Source: Rubripirellula reticaptiva (GTDB taxonomy: Bacteria; Planctomycetota; Planctomycetia; Pirellulales; Pirellulaceae). From it: a DNA stretch of 64,000 nt. Below, in pieces: positions 1 through 9,681 of the stretch. The position numbers were made by a program, and so were the translations under genes. The notes beneath the pieces are model-generated. The model saw nothing but the letters and a program-made list of their open reading frames with translations, ran no database searches and had not been told where the DNA came from. Location of the stretch: contig NZ_SJPX01000005.1 in NCBI RefSeq assembly GCF_007860175.1, positions 868,001 through 932,000 on the forward strand, given 5' to 3'. Each line of letters starts with the position of its first letter. Position 1 is the stretch's first letter.

Positions 1-101
1 TCTTCCTGCGTCGCAACGCAATCACCCATCACGGAACCGTCGTCACCGATCACAGCCGCAGCAGTTTCATCGCAGGTCGATTCGATGGTCAAAATCGGCA
101 T
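1..101 (-). CDS. tsaD: tRNA threonylcarbamoyladenosine transferase TsaD (N-terminal fragment at window edge)
   Basis: TsaD (Kae1/Gcp family) transfers the threonylcarbamoyl group to A37 of ANN-reading tRNAs in the cytoplasm, working with TsaB and TsaE. Read leftwards from an ATG at 101, the 33 codons in view contain IESTCDETAAAVI, the first strand and phosphate loop of the ASKHA fold found at the N-terminus of this family. The gene runs off the left edge, so it is incomplete by position rather than damaged. It lies 93 bases downstream of the ugd stop on the same strand. Only the N-terminus is visible, but this motif is distinctive. Confidence 0.85.
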   Translation of the reverse strand, partial: MPILTIESTCDETAAAVIGDDGSVMGDCVATQE

Positions 102-194
102 TGGCGATGAACCATGGGCAGCAGTTTACAGGAAACGAAACGAAAATCTTTACGGGCGAGCGAATCCAAAGGCAAGGTCGTCGAAACACGAAAC

Positions 195-1592
195 CTAGAC
201 CGTAGCCGATTTTCCGATCGCATGAATCTCGAAACCGAGCAACGCAAGTTTTTTGTGATCCAGCAGGTTTCGGCCGTCAAACACGAACGCCGGTTGCTGC
301 ATTGATTGATAAATTTTTGTGAAGTCGAATTCTTTGAATTCGTCCCACTCTGTCATCACTACAATCGCATGCGAAGAATCCGCAGCCGACATGCCGTCCT
401 TCTCGATCGTCACATTTGTTTCGATCAACTTCAAATCCGATTCGCAGATCTGTCCTTGCAAGTCCGAACAAGCCGTGACCAGATCAGCACGAATTTGTTT
501 CTCAGAAACTCGCGGATCATAGATCGACAACCTCGCTCTTTCGCGAAGCAAGTCGCGACAAATGTACATCGCCGCTGACTCACGCGTATCGTTGGTGTCC
601 TTCTTGAACGCGAATCCCCAAACTGCAATCTTTTTATCACTGACGGTGTTAAACATGGTCCGTACGATTCGTTCCGAGAACCGTCTTTTTTGGTAGTCGT
701 TCATGCTGACGACTTGTTCCCAATACGCGGCGACTTCTCGCAAGCCAAAGTGCTCGCACAGGTAAACCAAATTCAAAATATCTTTTTGAAAGCAACTGCC
801 TCCGAACCCGACGGATGACTTCAAGAACTTGGGGCCAATGCGCGAGTCAGTGCCGATCGCTCGCGCCACCTCGTCAACGTCTGCACCAGTCGCTTCGCAA
901 AGTGCCGAGATCGCGTTGATCGACGACACGCGTTGGGCCAGAAATGCGTTGGCGGTTAATTTCGAAAGCTCACTGCTCCACAAATTCGTTGTCAGAATTC
1001 GATCGCGTGAAATCCAAGTCGCATAGATGTTCGCAAGCGCTGCGATCGCGACCGGCGACTCGCCGCCGATCAGAACCCGATCGGGCGACAACAAATCTTC
1101 GACGGCAGTTCCTTCGGCCAAGAATTCGGGGTTCGAAAGGACGTCGAACGTGGCACCATTCTCGGCACTCGAAAGAATGCGTTTGACCGCTTCAGCCGTG
1201 CGGACCGGCAGCGTCGATTTTTCGACCACGATCTTGTGACCGGTCGCCACTCGAGCGATCTGACGAGCGCACTTTTCGATGAACTCTAGGTTGGCTGCTC
1301 GGCCTGCACCGATGCCAAACGTTTTCGTTGGCGTGTTGACCGAAATGAAGATGATGTCGGCCGCTGCGATTGCTTCGTCGACTCGGGTTGAAAAAGTCAG
1401 ATTTCGCGATCGAGCCTCGGCAACCACTTCGTCGAGCCCCGGTTCATAGATCGGCAACTTGTCCGAGTTCCAAGCATCGATGCGTGCCTGATTCAAATCG
1501 ACGACATGCACGTCGATGTCCGGGCATTGTTTGGCGATCATGGCCATTGTGGGGCCGCCAACGTAACCAGCGCCAATACAGCAGATTTTCAT
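195..1592 (-). CDS. ugd: UDP-glucose 6-dehydrogenase
   Basis: This enzyme oxidises UDP-glucose twice with NAD+ to UDP-glucuronate, a precursor of acidic polysaccharides. The 465-residue protein has the Rossmann motif GAGYVG at residues 7-12, EKSTLPVRT near 124-132, [10 protein letters not shown] near 154-163, the [12 protein letters not shown] helix with Lys211, and [10 protein letters not shown] with the catalytic Cys267. Length and the NTPTKTFG segment resemble the animal-type UGDH branch more than the short Enterobacteria form. The frame is open 26 codons further upstream, but ATG at 1592 starts directly on the first Rossmann strand ([12 protein letters not shown]) and is chosen. It could be co-transcribed with tsaD, which follows on the same strand. 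Confidence 0.95.
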   Translation of the reverse strand: MKICCIGAGYVGGPTMAMIAKQCPDIDVHVVDLNQARIDAWNSDKLPIYEPGLDEVVAEARSRNLTFSTRVDEAIAAADIIFISVNTPTKTFGIGAGRAANLEFIEKCARQIARVATGHKIVVEKSTLPVRTAEAVKRILSSAENGATFDVLSNPEFLAEGTAVEDLLSPDRVLIGGESPVAIAALANIYATWISRDRILTTNLWSSELSKLTANAFLAQRVSSINAISALCEATGADVDEVARAIGTDSRIGPKFLKSSVGFGGSCFQKDILNLVYLCEHFGLREVAAYWEQVVSMNDYQKRRFSERIVRTMFNTVSDKKIAVWGFAFKKDTNDTRESAAMYICRDLLRERARLSIYDPRVSEKQIRADLVTACSDLQGQICESDLKLIETNVTIEKDGMSAADSSHAIVVMTEWDEFKEFDFTKIYQSMQQPAFVFDGRNLLDHKKLALLGFEIHAIGKSATV

Positions 1593-1891
1593 AAGACCAA
1601 CGAGACAAGTACGAGCGAGAAAGAAGGCTGCTATCCCTCGGCGGTGCGGCACGAGGGCTGAATCGAACAAGGATAATAGCCCAACATCGCGAGATTGAAT
1701 CGAGGGGGGGAGAAAGCGACGTCAAATTTTCGAAAACCTCCCGTCAGTCTGCGCAATCGTTGTCATCGACGCATCAGGCACATCCAGCGTGTTCCGGCAA
1801 ATTTAACTTCTTCCGAATCGGAGGCTCCGTCGTGCCGATCCAAACGGATGAAACTCTGCCGATTCTCTTCTCTCTGTCGAGCCCTCCTTCG

Positions 1892-2383
1892 ATGAAACGA
1901 TTTTCGATCACCATGCACTTGTCCGCAAAATTAGGACTGCCGGTCCTGATTGCCAGCGTGACGGTGGGCTGCGGCAGTGACCCTGATACGTTGGGCACCC
2001 TTCGCGAAATCGTCAGCCAGACTTCCCACAGCACAAAGTCCGGCAACTTCGGCTCAGATCGGGACACGGTAGCCAGCGGCGCCGATGTTCGGAAATTCAC
2101 TGCACCCTATCCCGATCGACAGGACGCATTCGCATACCCCGGGCAATCGCCGGAAGCCAATGTTGCCGTTGTGTCAGCAACATCGGTGGCTGAATTCAAG
2201 GTTCTGGGATTCGCAAATGTTGGTGAGCCACGGGTTTTTTTAAAGTCGAAGTCGGCGACAAAATCAGTGGCTGTGGGCGAAAAATTCGACGGAGTCCATG
2301 TGCTGGAAATCAATCCACCGCGTGTTGAGTTACAGATGGGAACGCTGGTTTGGACCGCGACGATGTTCGATAACTCTCGATAG
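1892..2383 (+). CDS. Small putative lipoprotein of unknown function
   Basis: A 163-residue protein with a Lys-Arg n-region, a hydrophobic stretch and TVGC at residues 24-27, which fits a lipoprotein signal with Cys27 as lipidation site. It would be exported and membrane-anchored. The middle is Ser/Thr/Asp-rich. The C-terminal 60 residues (VLGFANVGEPRVFL, then VAVGEKFDGVHVLEI and PRVELQ) form a beta-rich pattern that loosely recalls the small domain of GspC/PilP secretion proteins, but the match is too weak for a function. The frame is open from 1760; the ATG at 1892 is chosen because the signal sequence begins there, and an ATG at 1913 is also possible. It is divergent from ugd across about 300 bases with no feature I recognise. 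Confidence 0.6.
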   Translation: MKRFSITMHLSAKLGLPVLIASVTVGCGSDPDTLGTLREIVSQTSHSTKSGNFGSDRDTVASGADVRKFTAPYPDRQDAFAYPGQSPEANVAVVSATSVAEFKVLGFANVGEPRVFLKSKSATKSVAVGEKFDGVHVLEINPPRVELQMGTLVWTATMFDNSR

Positions 2384-2615
2384 GCTTGGCAACCGGAAAA
2401 CTTCGCCATACTTGACATGACATCGCAGCGTAGCCACCCAGCCGAAAAAGATTACCCGAGCGGTGGCTTTAATGCGGCTTAAGTCGCAATTCTAGCGAAC
2501 TGCCCAGCACTTTCTCGCGAAATCTCTGCTATCGTGTGCGACGCTGGTTTGAGCTCACCCGAGCGTCAAATCAAGGCGTTTACAGCATGTCGATTGCAAT
2601 CAGAGTTAGGTTGGG

Positions 2616-3719
2616 ATGAGCGAGTCAATTTGTCGGTGGGGTTTCTTGGGTAGTGCCGCGATCTCGCGAAAAGTCTGGAAAGCGATTCGGTACAGCGGCA
2701 ACGGCCGAGTCGCCGCGGTGGCTAGTCGTTCAGCCGTTCGTGCCCAAGCCTATATCGACACCTGCTCGGCCGAAGTTCCTCAGACCGGCCCGGTGACGGC
2801 GTTCGAGTCCTACGAGGCTCTGATCGCTCGCGACGATATCGATGCGGTCTACATTCCGCTGCCGACGGGGCTTCGCAAACCATGGGTCATCGCCGCAGCC
2901 AAGGCCGGCAAGCACGTCCTTTGCGAAAAGCCGGCGGCCGTTCACGCTGATGACGTCCGAGAAATGATTGACGCCTGCCAATCCGCGGGCGTTCAGTTCA
3001 TGGACGGAGTCATGTTCGACCACAGTGCGCGAATGAACGAACTGCACCGCCAACTGCGTGACGAATCGCCCATCGGAACCGTTCGCCGGATCCAAAGTCA
3101 CTTTTCGTTCCCCGGTGACAACTCGTTCCAAAAATCCAACATCCGCACCGACGCCGGTCTGGAACCGCACGGTGCGCTTGGAGACTTGGGCTGGTATTGC
3201 ATCCGGCTGACGCTGCGTGCCACCAACTTGGAAATGCCAACGTCGGTACGTGGCCAAACTTTGACCGCTTTAAAAGGCGCCGATTCGGACGGAGAGGTGC
3301 CGGGCGAGTTCACGGGCGAAATGAAGTTCAGCAGCGGGTTAACGTCATCGTTCTATTGCTCGTTTCTGTCGTCGAACCAGCAAACAGCCACGATATCGGG
3401 CGATCAAGGCTATATCCAACTGAACGACTTTGTGCTTCCGTTTTACAGCGGCGAGTCGAGCTGGACCAAGAACCATCACGTGCTGGAAATCGACAATTGT
3501 CGGTGGAACTTTTCACAACACGCCGAGCGCAAAAGTGTCGCCGAGTTTGCATCGGGCGAACGCAACTCTCAAGAAGTCAACATGGTTCGGCGATTCGCAG
3601 AAGCAGTGCTGTCGAAAACAATCGATCCCATGTTTCCCGAGCTGACGTTAAAAACACAGACGATCCTGGACGGCTGCCGACGAAGCGATGCGGGCGGCGG
3701 CAACTGGATCGACCTCTAA
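2616..3719 (+). CDS. Gfo/Idh/MocA family NAD(P)-dependent oxidoreductase
   Basis: A 367-residue cytoplasmic sugar- or cyclitol-type dehydrogenase. The N-terminal Rossmann half begins WGFLGSAAISRKVW, followed by YIPLPTGLRKPWVIAA and CEKPAAVHADDV around residue 105, where the Lys of EKP is the conserved catalytic or cofactor-contacting residue. The C-terminal half carries GALGDLGWYCI around residue 190, as in the family's alpha/beta domain. Length is normal. The sodium/solute symporter starts 71 bases downstream on the same strand, which suggests uptake and oxidation of one carbohydrate, but no substrate can be read from the sequence. Confidence 0.9.
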   Translation: MSESICRWGFLGSAAISRKVWKAIRYSGNGRVAAVASRSAVRAQAYIDTCSAEVPQTGPVTAFESYEALIARDDIDAVYIPLPTGLRKPWVIAAAKAGKHVLCEKPAAVHADDVREMIDACQSAGVQFMDGVMFDHSARMNELHRQLRDESPIGTVRRIQSHFSFPGDNSFQKSNIRTDAGLEPHGALGDLGWYCIRLTLRATNLEMPTSVRGQTLTALKGADSDGEVPGEFTGEMKFSSGLTSSFYCSFLSSNQQTATISGDQGYIQLNDFVLPFYSGESSWTKNHHVLEIDNCRWNFSQHAERKSVAEFASGERNSQEVNMVRRFAEAVLSKTIDPMFPELTLKTQTILDGCRRSDAGGGNWIDL

Positions 3720-3790
3720 CAAGCTTTTCGCATTTGAATCAGCTCGCCTGATATTCGGATCCCACTTACCCACTCTCTCGAGCGCCACCG

Positions 3791-5542
3791 ATGCTTACCC
3801 TTGTCTCCTTCATCTTCTTTACCGCCCTGGTCGGCGTGCTGACTTATCTATTGGTTCGTGGAAAAGAAAGTGAGTCGAGCGATGGTTACTTCCTCGCCGG
3901 TCGTTCGCTGACGGCCGGTGTGATCGCGGGATCGTTGCTACTAACGAATCTTTCGACCGAGCAGTTGGTCGGTCTCAACGGTGCAGCGTTCGGTGACGGA
4001 TTGGCGGTGATGGCTTGGGAAGTCGTCGCCGGGTTGTCGTTGGTTTTAATGGCAATCTACTTTTTGCCTCGCTACTTGGCTCGCGGTATCACGACCATTC
4101 CGCAATTCCTTGCCGGGCGATTCAACGACACGACCGAGTCGATCACCAACGCGATTTTCATTCTCGCCTACGCTGCGATTCTGTTGCCGATCATCTTGTA
4201 CACCGGTGCACGTGGATTGAGCGGCATTTTGGATCTGCATGAACTCACTGGCATCCAAGACGATCGAACGATTCTGTGGATCGTGGTTTGGATGATCGGC
4301 ATCATCGGTTCGATCTACGCCATTTTTGGCGGTCTTCGAACGGTCGCGATCAGCGACACGCTGAACGGCTTCGGATTGTTGGTCGGCGGCGTGCTGATCG
4401 CCTACCTGGGCCTAAACTGGGTCGGCGACGGGAACGCGATGGAAGGCTGGTCGACGATGCGAGATGCCGAACCGGAACGTTTCAATTCGCTAGGCGGCCC
4501 CGAGTCATCGGTGCCTTGGCCAACTTTGTTTACCGGCGTGTTGCTGTTGAACATGTTTTACTGGACCACGAACCAACAAATCATCCAGCGGACGTTCGCA
4601 GCCAAGTCGCTCGCTGAAGGACAAAAGGGCGTTTTGTTGGCCGCCGGGATCAAGATTTTTGCACCGCTGATTTTGGTGCTGCCTGGCATGATGGCCTTCC
4701 ATCTGGACAGCCGCGGTCAATTGTTTGACGACGAACGCGTGGCCATCATGCAAACCGAAGCGTCGGCGGAATTGGAAGCGATGGAGCCAGACGCAAGGGC
4801 CGCTGCAATCGCTGACCTTGGCGATGGGGCAAGCGAAGAAAACTGGATCAACAAGACGGTTCAAAGCAAAAAGAAAGACAAGGCTTACGGCACTCTCGTT
4901 CGCCAGGTCTTGCCGTGGCAATTGACAGGCTTCTTTGCCGCCGTGATGGTCGGTGCCATTCTCAGCTCGTTCAACTCAGCACTCAACGCAACGGCGACCC
5001 TGTTCAGTCTAGGCATCTATCAACGTTACCTTCGCCCCGATGCCGATGAAAAAGCAGTCGTTGGCAGCGGCCGAATCTTTGGTACCGTGATCGCGATCGT
5101 GGCCATGTTTGTCGGTCCCATGTTGGCGGGCCAAGACAGCATTTTCGGTTATCTGCAAAAGATGAACGGGCTGTACTTCATTCCGATATTCGCCGTCGTG
5201 CTCGTCGGAATGCTAGACCGGCGCGTGCCAGCCTGGATCGCCAACGTTTCGTTGGTCCTAGGTTTTTCTGCGATTGCCCTCGGATATTTCGTATTTGACG
5301 AAGCGATGACCAGCCTGAATATTCACGAGTTTCACTTTCTGGGCATCGTATTCGTCGCCTTGGTGATTCTGATGGAAATCGTTGCGATGACGAATCCGCG
5401 TGTGATTCCCGAAGGTGGTGCACCGGACGAAGATGAATCAAAATCGCCGATTCCAATGGAACGATGGGCTCTGGCTCGCCCCGTTGGTGCCCTTTTGGTG
5501 GTCGCGGTTTTGCTAATTTACGGGTATTTCGCCACAAGCTAG
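3791..5542 (+). CDS. Sodium:solute symporter family (SSS/SLC5) transporter
   Basis: A 583-residue inner-membrane protein with about 13-14 hydrophobic segments. Near the N-terminus it has DGYFLAGRSLTAGVIAGSLL and TNLSTEQLVG, the unwound TM1 region of sodium/solute symporters. PRYLARGITTIPQFLAGRF and later LPWQLTGFFAAVMVGAILSS are also typical. A hydrophilic, charged loop at about residues 310-370 (FDDERVAIM to KKKDKAYG) is longer than in most sugar symporters. It follows the Gfo/Idh/MocA gene on the same strand, so a sugar or polyol is a reasonable but unproved substrate. Confidence 0.92.
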   Translation: MLTLVSFIFFTALVGVLTYLLVRGKESESSDGYFLAGRSLTAGVIAGSLLLTNLSTEQLVGLNGAAFGDGLAVMAWEVVAGLSLVLMAIYFLPRYLARGITTIPQFLAGRFNDTTESITNAIFILAYAAILLPIILYTGARGLSGILDLHELTGIQDDRTILWIVVWMIGIIGSIYAIFGGLRTVAISDTLNGFGLLVGGVLIAYLGLNWVGDGNAMEGWSTMRDAEPERFNSLGGPESSVPWPTLFTGVLLLNMFYWTTNQQIIQRTFAAKSLAEGQKGVLLAAGIKIFAPLILVLPGMMAFHLDSRGQLFDDERVAIMQTEASAELEAMEPDARAAAIADLGDGASEENWINKTVQSKKKDKAYGTLVRQVLPWQLTGFFAAVMVGAILSSFNSALNATATLFSLGIYQRYLRPDADEKAVVGSGRIFGTVIAIVAMFVGPMLAGQDSIFGYLQKMNGLYFIPIFAVVLVGMLDRRVPAWIANVSLVLGFSAIALGYFVFDEAMTSLNIHEFHFLGIVFVALVILMEIVAMTNPRVIPEGGAPDEDESKSPIPMERWALARPVGALLVVAVLLIYGYFATS

Positions 5543-5634
5543 GGGGGCTTGGCATCTATAATCGGTGATCGATTCAATCCCACGGCACCGAGTCAGTGGG
5601 GTAGGCCGCCAATAAATCTTGCGTATCTTCCACC

Positions 5635-8600
5635 ATGTCTGATTTTTTCCGAAGCGACGACGACACGCCGCTTCGACGGCAGGGCGAAAAAGAAACTCAC
5701 GGCGACACCCACCGTGATCCTCCGCCATGGAAGGAAGGCGATACTCTGGGCGAATTCGTGCTGGAGCAGTTACTCGGCAGCGGCAGCAGCGGATTCGTCT
5801 ACCGCGTATTCGATAAGAAAACGCGACGCCAAATCGCGTTAAAGATTCTGCGAACGGGCGATTCGGATGCGTTGATGCGAAACCGATTGGGGTTCCGGCG
5901 CATGATGCAAATCGAACATCCCAATCTTTTGTATGTCGACCGAATTTACAAAATCGGCGACTACACTGCGCTTGCGATGGATCTGGTCAGTGGCGTCACA
6001 TTCAACATCGCCGTTCGTGGGCTAAGCACACTACCGCGCGACGAAGCGTTCCAGCAACTGCTGACCTGGATGCGTGATTTTTCGTCGGGACTAGCCGCGA
6101 TGCATGGGGCGGGACTGACCCACCGCGACATCAAGCCGCAAAACCTAATGGTCGACGACCAAGGACGCGGCCGGGTGATTGATTACGGACTAGTCGATAC
6201 CTTCAGTCTTGAACATTCCGAGGCCGAGTTTGGCAACGTAATCTTAGGGACGCCACACTACTTGGCCCCCGAAGTCATTTGCCGGCAACTCTATCTGCCG
6301 GCTGGTGACATTTTTGCACTCGGTATCGTGATGATCGAAGCGATGCAGTATGTCGCCTTGAACAATCTGCAAACCGATAATGCCAGCGGACGCGCGGACA
6401 CGCTCGCATTCTTGCATGTCGATGGCCCCGGCGTCGAACGCAACCAAACTCTGCAGATCGACGCTGAACTGATTCTGACGGCGCTTGATAGTTTGTCGGA
6501 ACACGTCCCTCAAGTCATCGGTGACGCCTGCCGCCAAATGCTCGATCGCGATGCCGCGGAACGTCCAACCGCATTGCGATTATCCCGGCTAGGAGCGCCG
6601 CCGAAAAGTCCGCCGATGCCCAGCGACAACACCATGGTCGGCCGCGCGGCACAGTTGGCGGAAATTCATCACTGGGCAGATTCGGTATTTGCGGGCAAGG
6701 TGTCACGACTAAACATCACCGGTCCATCGGGCATCGGCAAGACGCGTCTACTCGAGGAAGCGATTGCGTACATCGAATCCAAAAGGTGGGGGCAAGTCTT
6801 CCGCGGACGATGTCGGCTACGCGAAGATTCAGCACTGCAATCGTTCGAACAGATTTGTGATGCCATCGCCAATCGTTATCGGCAAGGCGACCGCGATCGA
6901 TTGAAAATGGACCCAGTCAGCTTTGAAGTGTTGTCGAGCATCTTTCCCGTGCTTGAAAACGTGATGGAAAACTGTTTAGAGATGCCGCCGGTATCTGCCG
7001 AAACACCGCGTTTGGTTTCGATGGAAGCTGCGATTCGATTGAGCAAACAAATCCGTGAAATTGGACCGCTGTTCATCATCATCGACGATGCCCAGTGGGC
7101 TGACCAAGACTCGTTGGTGACGATCGATGGATTGCAAACGGGCGGAGGCGATACAGGATTGGGAATCATTACGGTGTCGCGGTCGACGGTCGATCGACAA
7201 CAGACGCCGGCCGATGTTTCGATCGCACTGGGGCCCATCCCCACACGGTTTTTGGTTGATCACTTGGCCGCAACAGCCACGCGTTGGGGTATCCCGATAT
7301 CCGAAGACGCACTTTCAAAACTTGCTGATTCAACCGGCGGCAGCGCATTCCGATTGCAAGAACTAGCCAACGAGTTCCGGCCGGGCGGTGTGCTATCGCA
7401 AATTGATTTCGATGATGTTTCCGATCACGCCGTAACGGACATCGCCGGTATCGATCGGCTCTGGCAACGGCGTCTGGAACGACTAAGCGAGCACGCCAAG
7501 CAGGTCTTACTGTTCGTGGTGACGGCTGGTGGCATGGTTTCGACTTCACAACTGGGGGAATTGACCGGCCAAGGCGAAGACGTCGATGCTGCGGTGTCAG
7601 AATTGTCAAACCTGCGGTTGATCATCGACGAGGCTACCGGCGGAGAATGCATTTCGATCTTTCACGATCGATTTGCCGACCAATGCATCGCAACGCTTGA
7701 CCCAAAGGACAAACAGAAAGCCAATGCCGCCTGGGCATCATTGCTGGTACGCCAAGACCGCCCCGAAAGTCTGGCAGCTCGGATCGCCGGGCACTGGTTC
7801 GCAGCCGGTCAGCCGGGGCGTGCTGTATCGCATGCCATCCTAGCCGCCGAAGACGCCGAACGACGTGTTGCCAATACAGAGGCCGCTCGTTGGCACGCAC
7901 AGGCGACACCACATTTGACCGGTGCTGAAAAAATACACCATACTCGTCAAGCTGCGCGTTGCTATCACGCAGCTGACCGTACATTAGAAGCCGCACAGCA
8001 GTATCAGTTGCTCGCAAGCTTGGTTGACGAAGACGAACGTTTCGATTTTGAAGTCTTGGCGACCGTCATGCTGCTGCAATGTGGGCAATACCAGTTGGTT
8101 GCCAGCACTTTGAATGCGTTTGCAAAAAAGCTTGGCTTGCCTCGCCCCAAACCACAGTGGCTGGCACGACTATCGATTGTCGCTCGCGTGATCCGTTTGA
8201 AGATGCAGCGACGTTCATTGATTGACCTCATTCGATCGTCACCTACGTCGTCGCCCACATCATCGGTAACCGACCGTGACGCGCAATCCGCCGCGTCTGC
8301 TACCAACTTCACCGAGTTCGATTCACCCCAACCAACGACGGTTCCCCCATCGCCCGAAGAAACGAACCCAAAGCTCAGACAAAAAATCGACTTGTGCGTT
8401 GCGCTCGAACGTCCGATGTCGCTGTTCAACAATCTCTACGCTACCGAACTGAATCTCACCAGCGCAATGCTGGTTCGAAAACATGGCACGTTTGAACAAC
8501 GAGTGATCTCGGCAGTCGGTGAATCTGTTTTTGGTTCTTATGAATCTGGCCGCAACCGCGCCGAAGGCCTAGCGAATCTCATTGCGTTAGTGTCAATCGC

Positions 8601-9528
8601 GAATGAACGAGGAATCCCGAAACCAATCGGCGACGTGTGGGCAGGACTGACGTACTCGCACTTCATGGCTTGCCGATGGGATCAGATGGAAACTCCGTTG
8701 GCATCCTGTGTTGAAAACTACCGCAGAACAGAGCTGTCGCCTAACTTCGAGATCTTGCATGTGCAGTGGACAGGTTTGTGGGCCAATTGGCATCAGGGAC
8801 GCTGGGACCGAATGACATCGTCAAGCGACGAAATGTTCGAAACAGCAGTGCGTCGAAACGACGGTTTTGGAAAGCAAATCACATTGACAGGGTTGGCCGG
8901 AAACGCGTGGTTGGTGCGCGACCACGATTCCGAGCTGAACCATCTTCGCAACCAATTGGACCAGTCAGACGGCCCAGGCCCTGACGAAATGCTTAATCTG
9001 TTCGATCGCTTAGGACGCATCTACAGCGTCATCTATCGAGGTGATGACAAGCTCGCATGTGAACTACACGAGGATCTGCAGTTGCAAACCAGCCGATTGC
9101 CGTTTTCGAAAATCCAGTGTTTTCGAATCGCTTGCCAATCGCTCGGCGCATTGATTGGGCTGCATTGCCACACAAAAAATCCCACACCCGATGGGGTCAA
9201 ACGGATACGGCGTGAAACATCAAAGCTGCGGTCCGAAGGTATCCCTTTTTCCTGCCTATTGGCAAATTTCTATGACGGGATGCTGCAGTGGAATCTGGCA
9301 CGCCAATCAGGCAATTCATCGGACACCGAAGCGGCGGTGGCGTGGCTGACGCGAGCCCAGGCAGAGGCCGAGGAGGCCCGGGTCAGACCGATTCAGCTTG
9401 CCGCTGCCGATACGCTTGCTGAAATCGCGACGGGCACCCCGTCGCAGTCGCTGCGAAACCGCATGATTGCACGCGGAGTGGTTGCCCCCAACAAATTAGC
9501 CCGGCTTTACACCATCGTTCCAGAATAG
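5635..9528 (+). CDS. Serine/threonine protein kinase fused to an AAA ATPase and TPR-like region
   Basis: A 1297-residue signalling protein. The kinase domain (about residues 38-320) has a Gly-rich loop LGSGSSGFV, Lys70 in IALKIL, HRDIKPQN at 163-170 with catalytic Asp165, and DYG at 183-185 in place of DFG. An AAA/STAND-type ATPase follows, with Walker A GPSGIGKT near 363 and Walker B-like FIIIDDAQWAD near 480. The remaining ~600 residues are helical and TPR-like, with a low-complexity Ser/Thr/Pro linker (SPTSSPTSSV) near 870. The architecture matches PknK/MalT-like kinases that sense a ligand through the helical arm. No transmembrane segment is obvious. An unknown gene and an FHA gene lie just downstream. 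Confidence 0.92.
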   Translation: MSDFFRSDDDTPLRRQGEKETHGDTHRDPPPWKEGDTLGEFVLEQLLGSGSSGFVYRVFDKKTRRQIALKILRTGDSDALMRNRLGFRRMMQIEHPNLLYVDRIYKIGDYTALAMDLVSGVTFNIAVRGLSTLPRDEAFQQLLTWMRDFSSGLAAMHGAGLTHRDIKPQNLMVDDQGRGRVIDYGLVDTFSLEHSEAEFGNVILGTPHYLAPEVICRQLYLPAGDIFALGIVMIEAMQYVALNNLQTDNASGRADTLAFLHVDGPGVERNQTLQIDAELILTALDSLSEHVPQVIGDACRQMLDRDAAERPTALRLSRLGAPPKSPPMPSDNTMVGRAAQLAEIHHWADSVFAGKVSRLNITGPSGIGKTRLLEEAIAYIESKRWGQVFRGRCRLREDSALQSFEQICDAIANRYRQGDRDRLKMDPVSFEVLSSIFPVLENVMENCLEMPPVSAETPRLVSMEAAIRLSKQIREIGPLFIIIDDAQWADQDSLVTIDGLQTGGGDTGLGIITVSRSTVDRQQTPADVSIALGPIPTRFLVDHLAATATRWGIPISEDALSKLADSTGGSAFRLQELANEFRPGGVLSQIDFDDVSDHAVTDIAGIDRLWQRRLERLSEHAKQVLLFVVTAGGMVSTSQLGELTGQGEDVDAAVSELSNLRLIIDEATGGECISIFHDRFADQCIATLDPKDKQKANAAWASLLVRQDRPESLAARIAGHWFAAGQPGRAVSHAILAAEDAERRVANTEAARWHAQATPHLTGAEKIHHTRQAARCYHAADRTLEAAQQYQLLASLVDEDERFDFEVLATVMLLQCGQYQLVASTLNAFAKKLGLPRPKPQWLARLSIVARVIRLKMQRRSLIDLIRSSPTSSPTSSVTDRDAQSAASATNFTEFDSPQPTTVPPSPEETNPKLRQKIDLCVALERPMSLFNNLYATELNLTSAMLVRKHGTFEQRVISAVGESVFGSYESGRNRAEGLANLIALVSIANERGIPKPIGDVWAGLTYSHFMACRWDQMETPLASCVENYRRTELSPNFEILHVQWTGLWANWHQGRWDRMTSSSDEMFETAVRRNDGFGKQITLTGLAGNAWLVRDHDSELNHLRNQLDQSDGPGPDEMLNLFDRLGRIYSVIYRGDDKLACELHEDLQLQTSRLPFSKIQCFRIACQSLGALIGLHCHTKNPTPDGVKRIRRETSKLRSEGIPFSCLLANFYDGMLQWNLARQSGNSSDTEAAVAWLTRAQAEAEEARVRPIQLAAADTLAEIATGTPSQSLRNRMIARGVVAPNKLARLYTIVPE

Positions 9529-9681
9529 GGCTTCCGACCACCGAAATTCACAACCCTATTGCCGTTAGCGTTTCAGCTTCGGTAGCCTGGGCGATCACGG
9601 ATCGACGTCCACTGCGAATGCCTTGCCCTGCGATCCGGGCGCCACTTCTCTTCGACCTCTCCTCGCTTTACCCGTTTTACG

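Noticed and set aside
3-110. Plus-strand open frame that could be the 3' end of a gene at the left edge
   Set aside because: The opposite strand encodes a clear TsaD N-terminus across the same bases.
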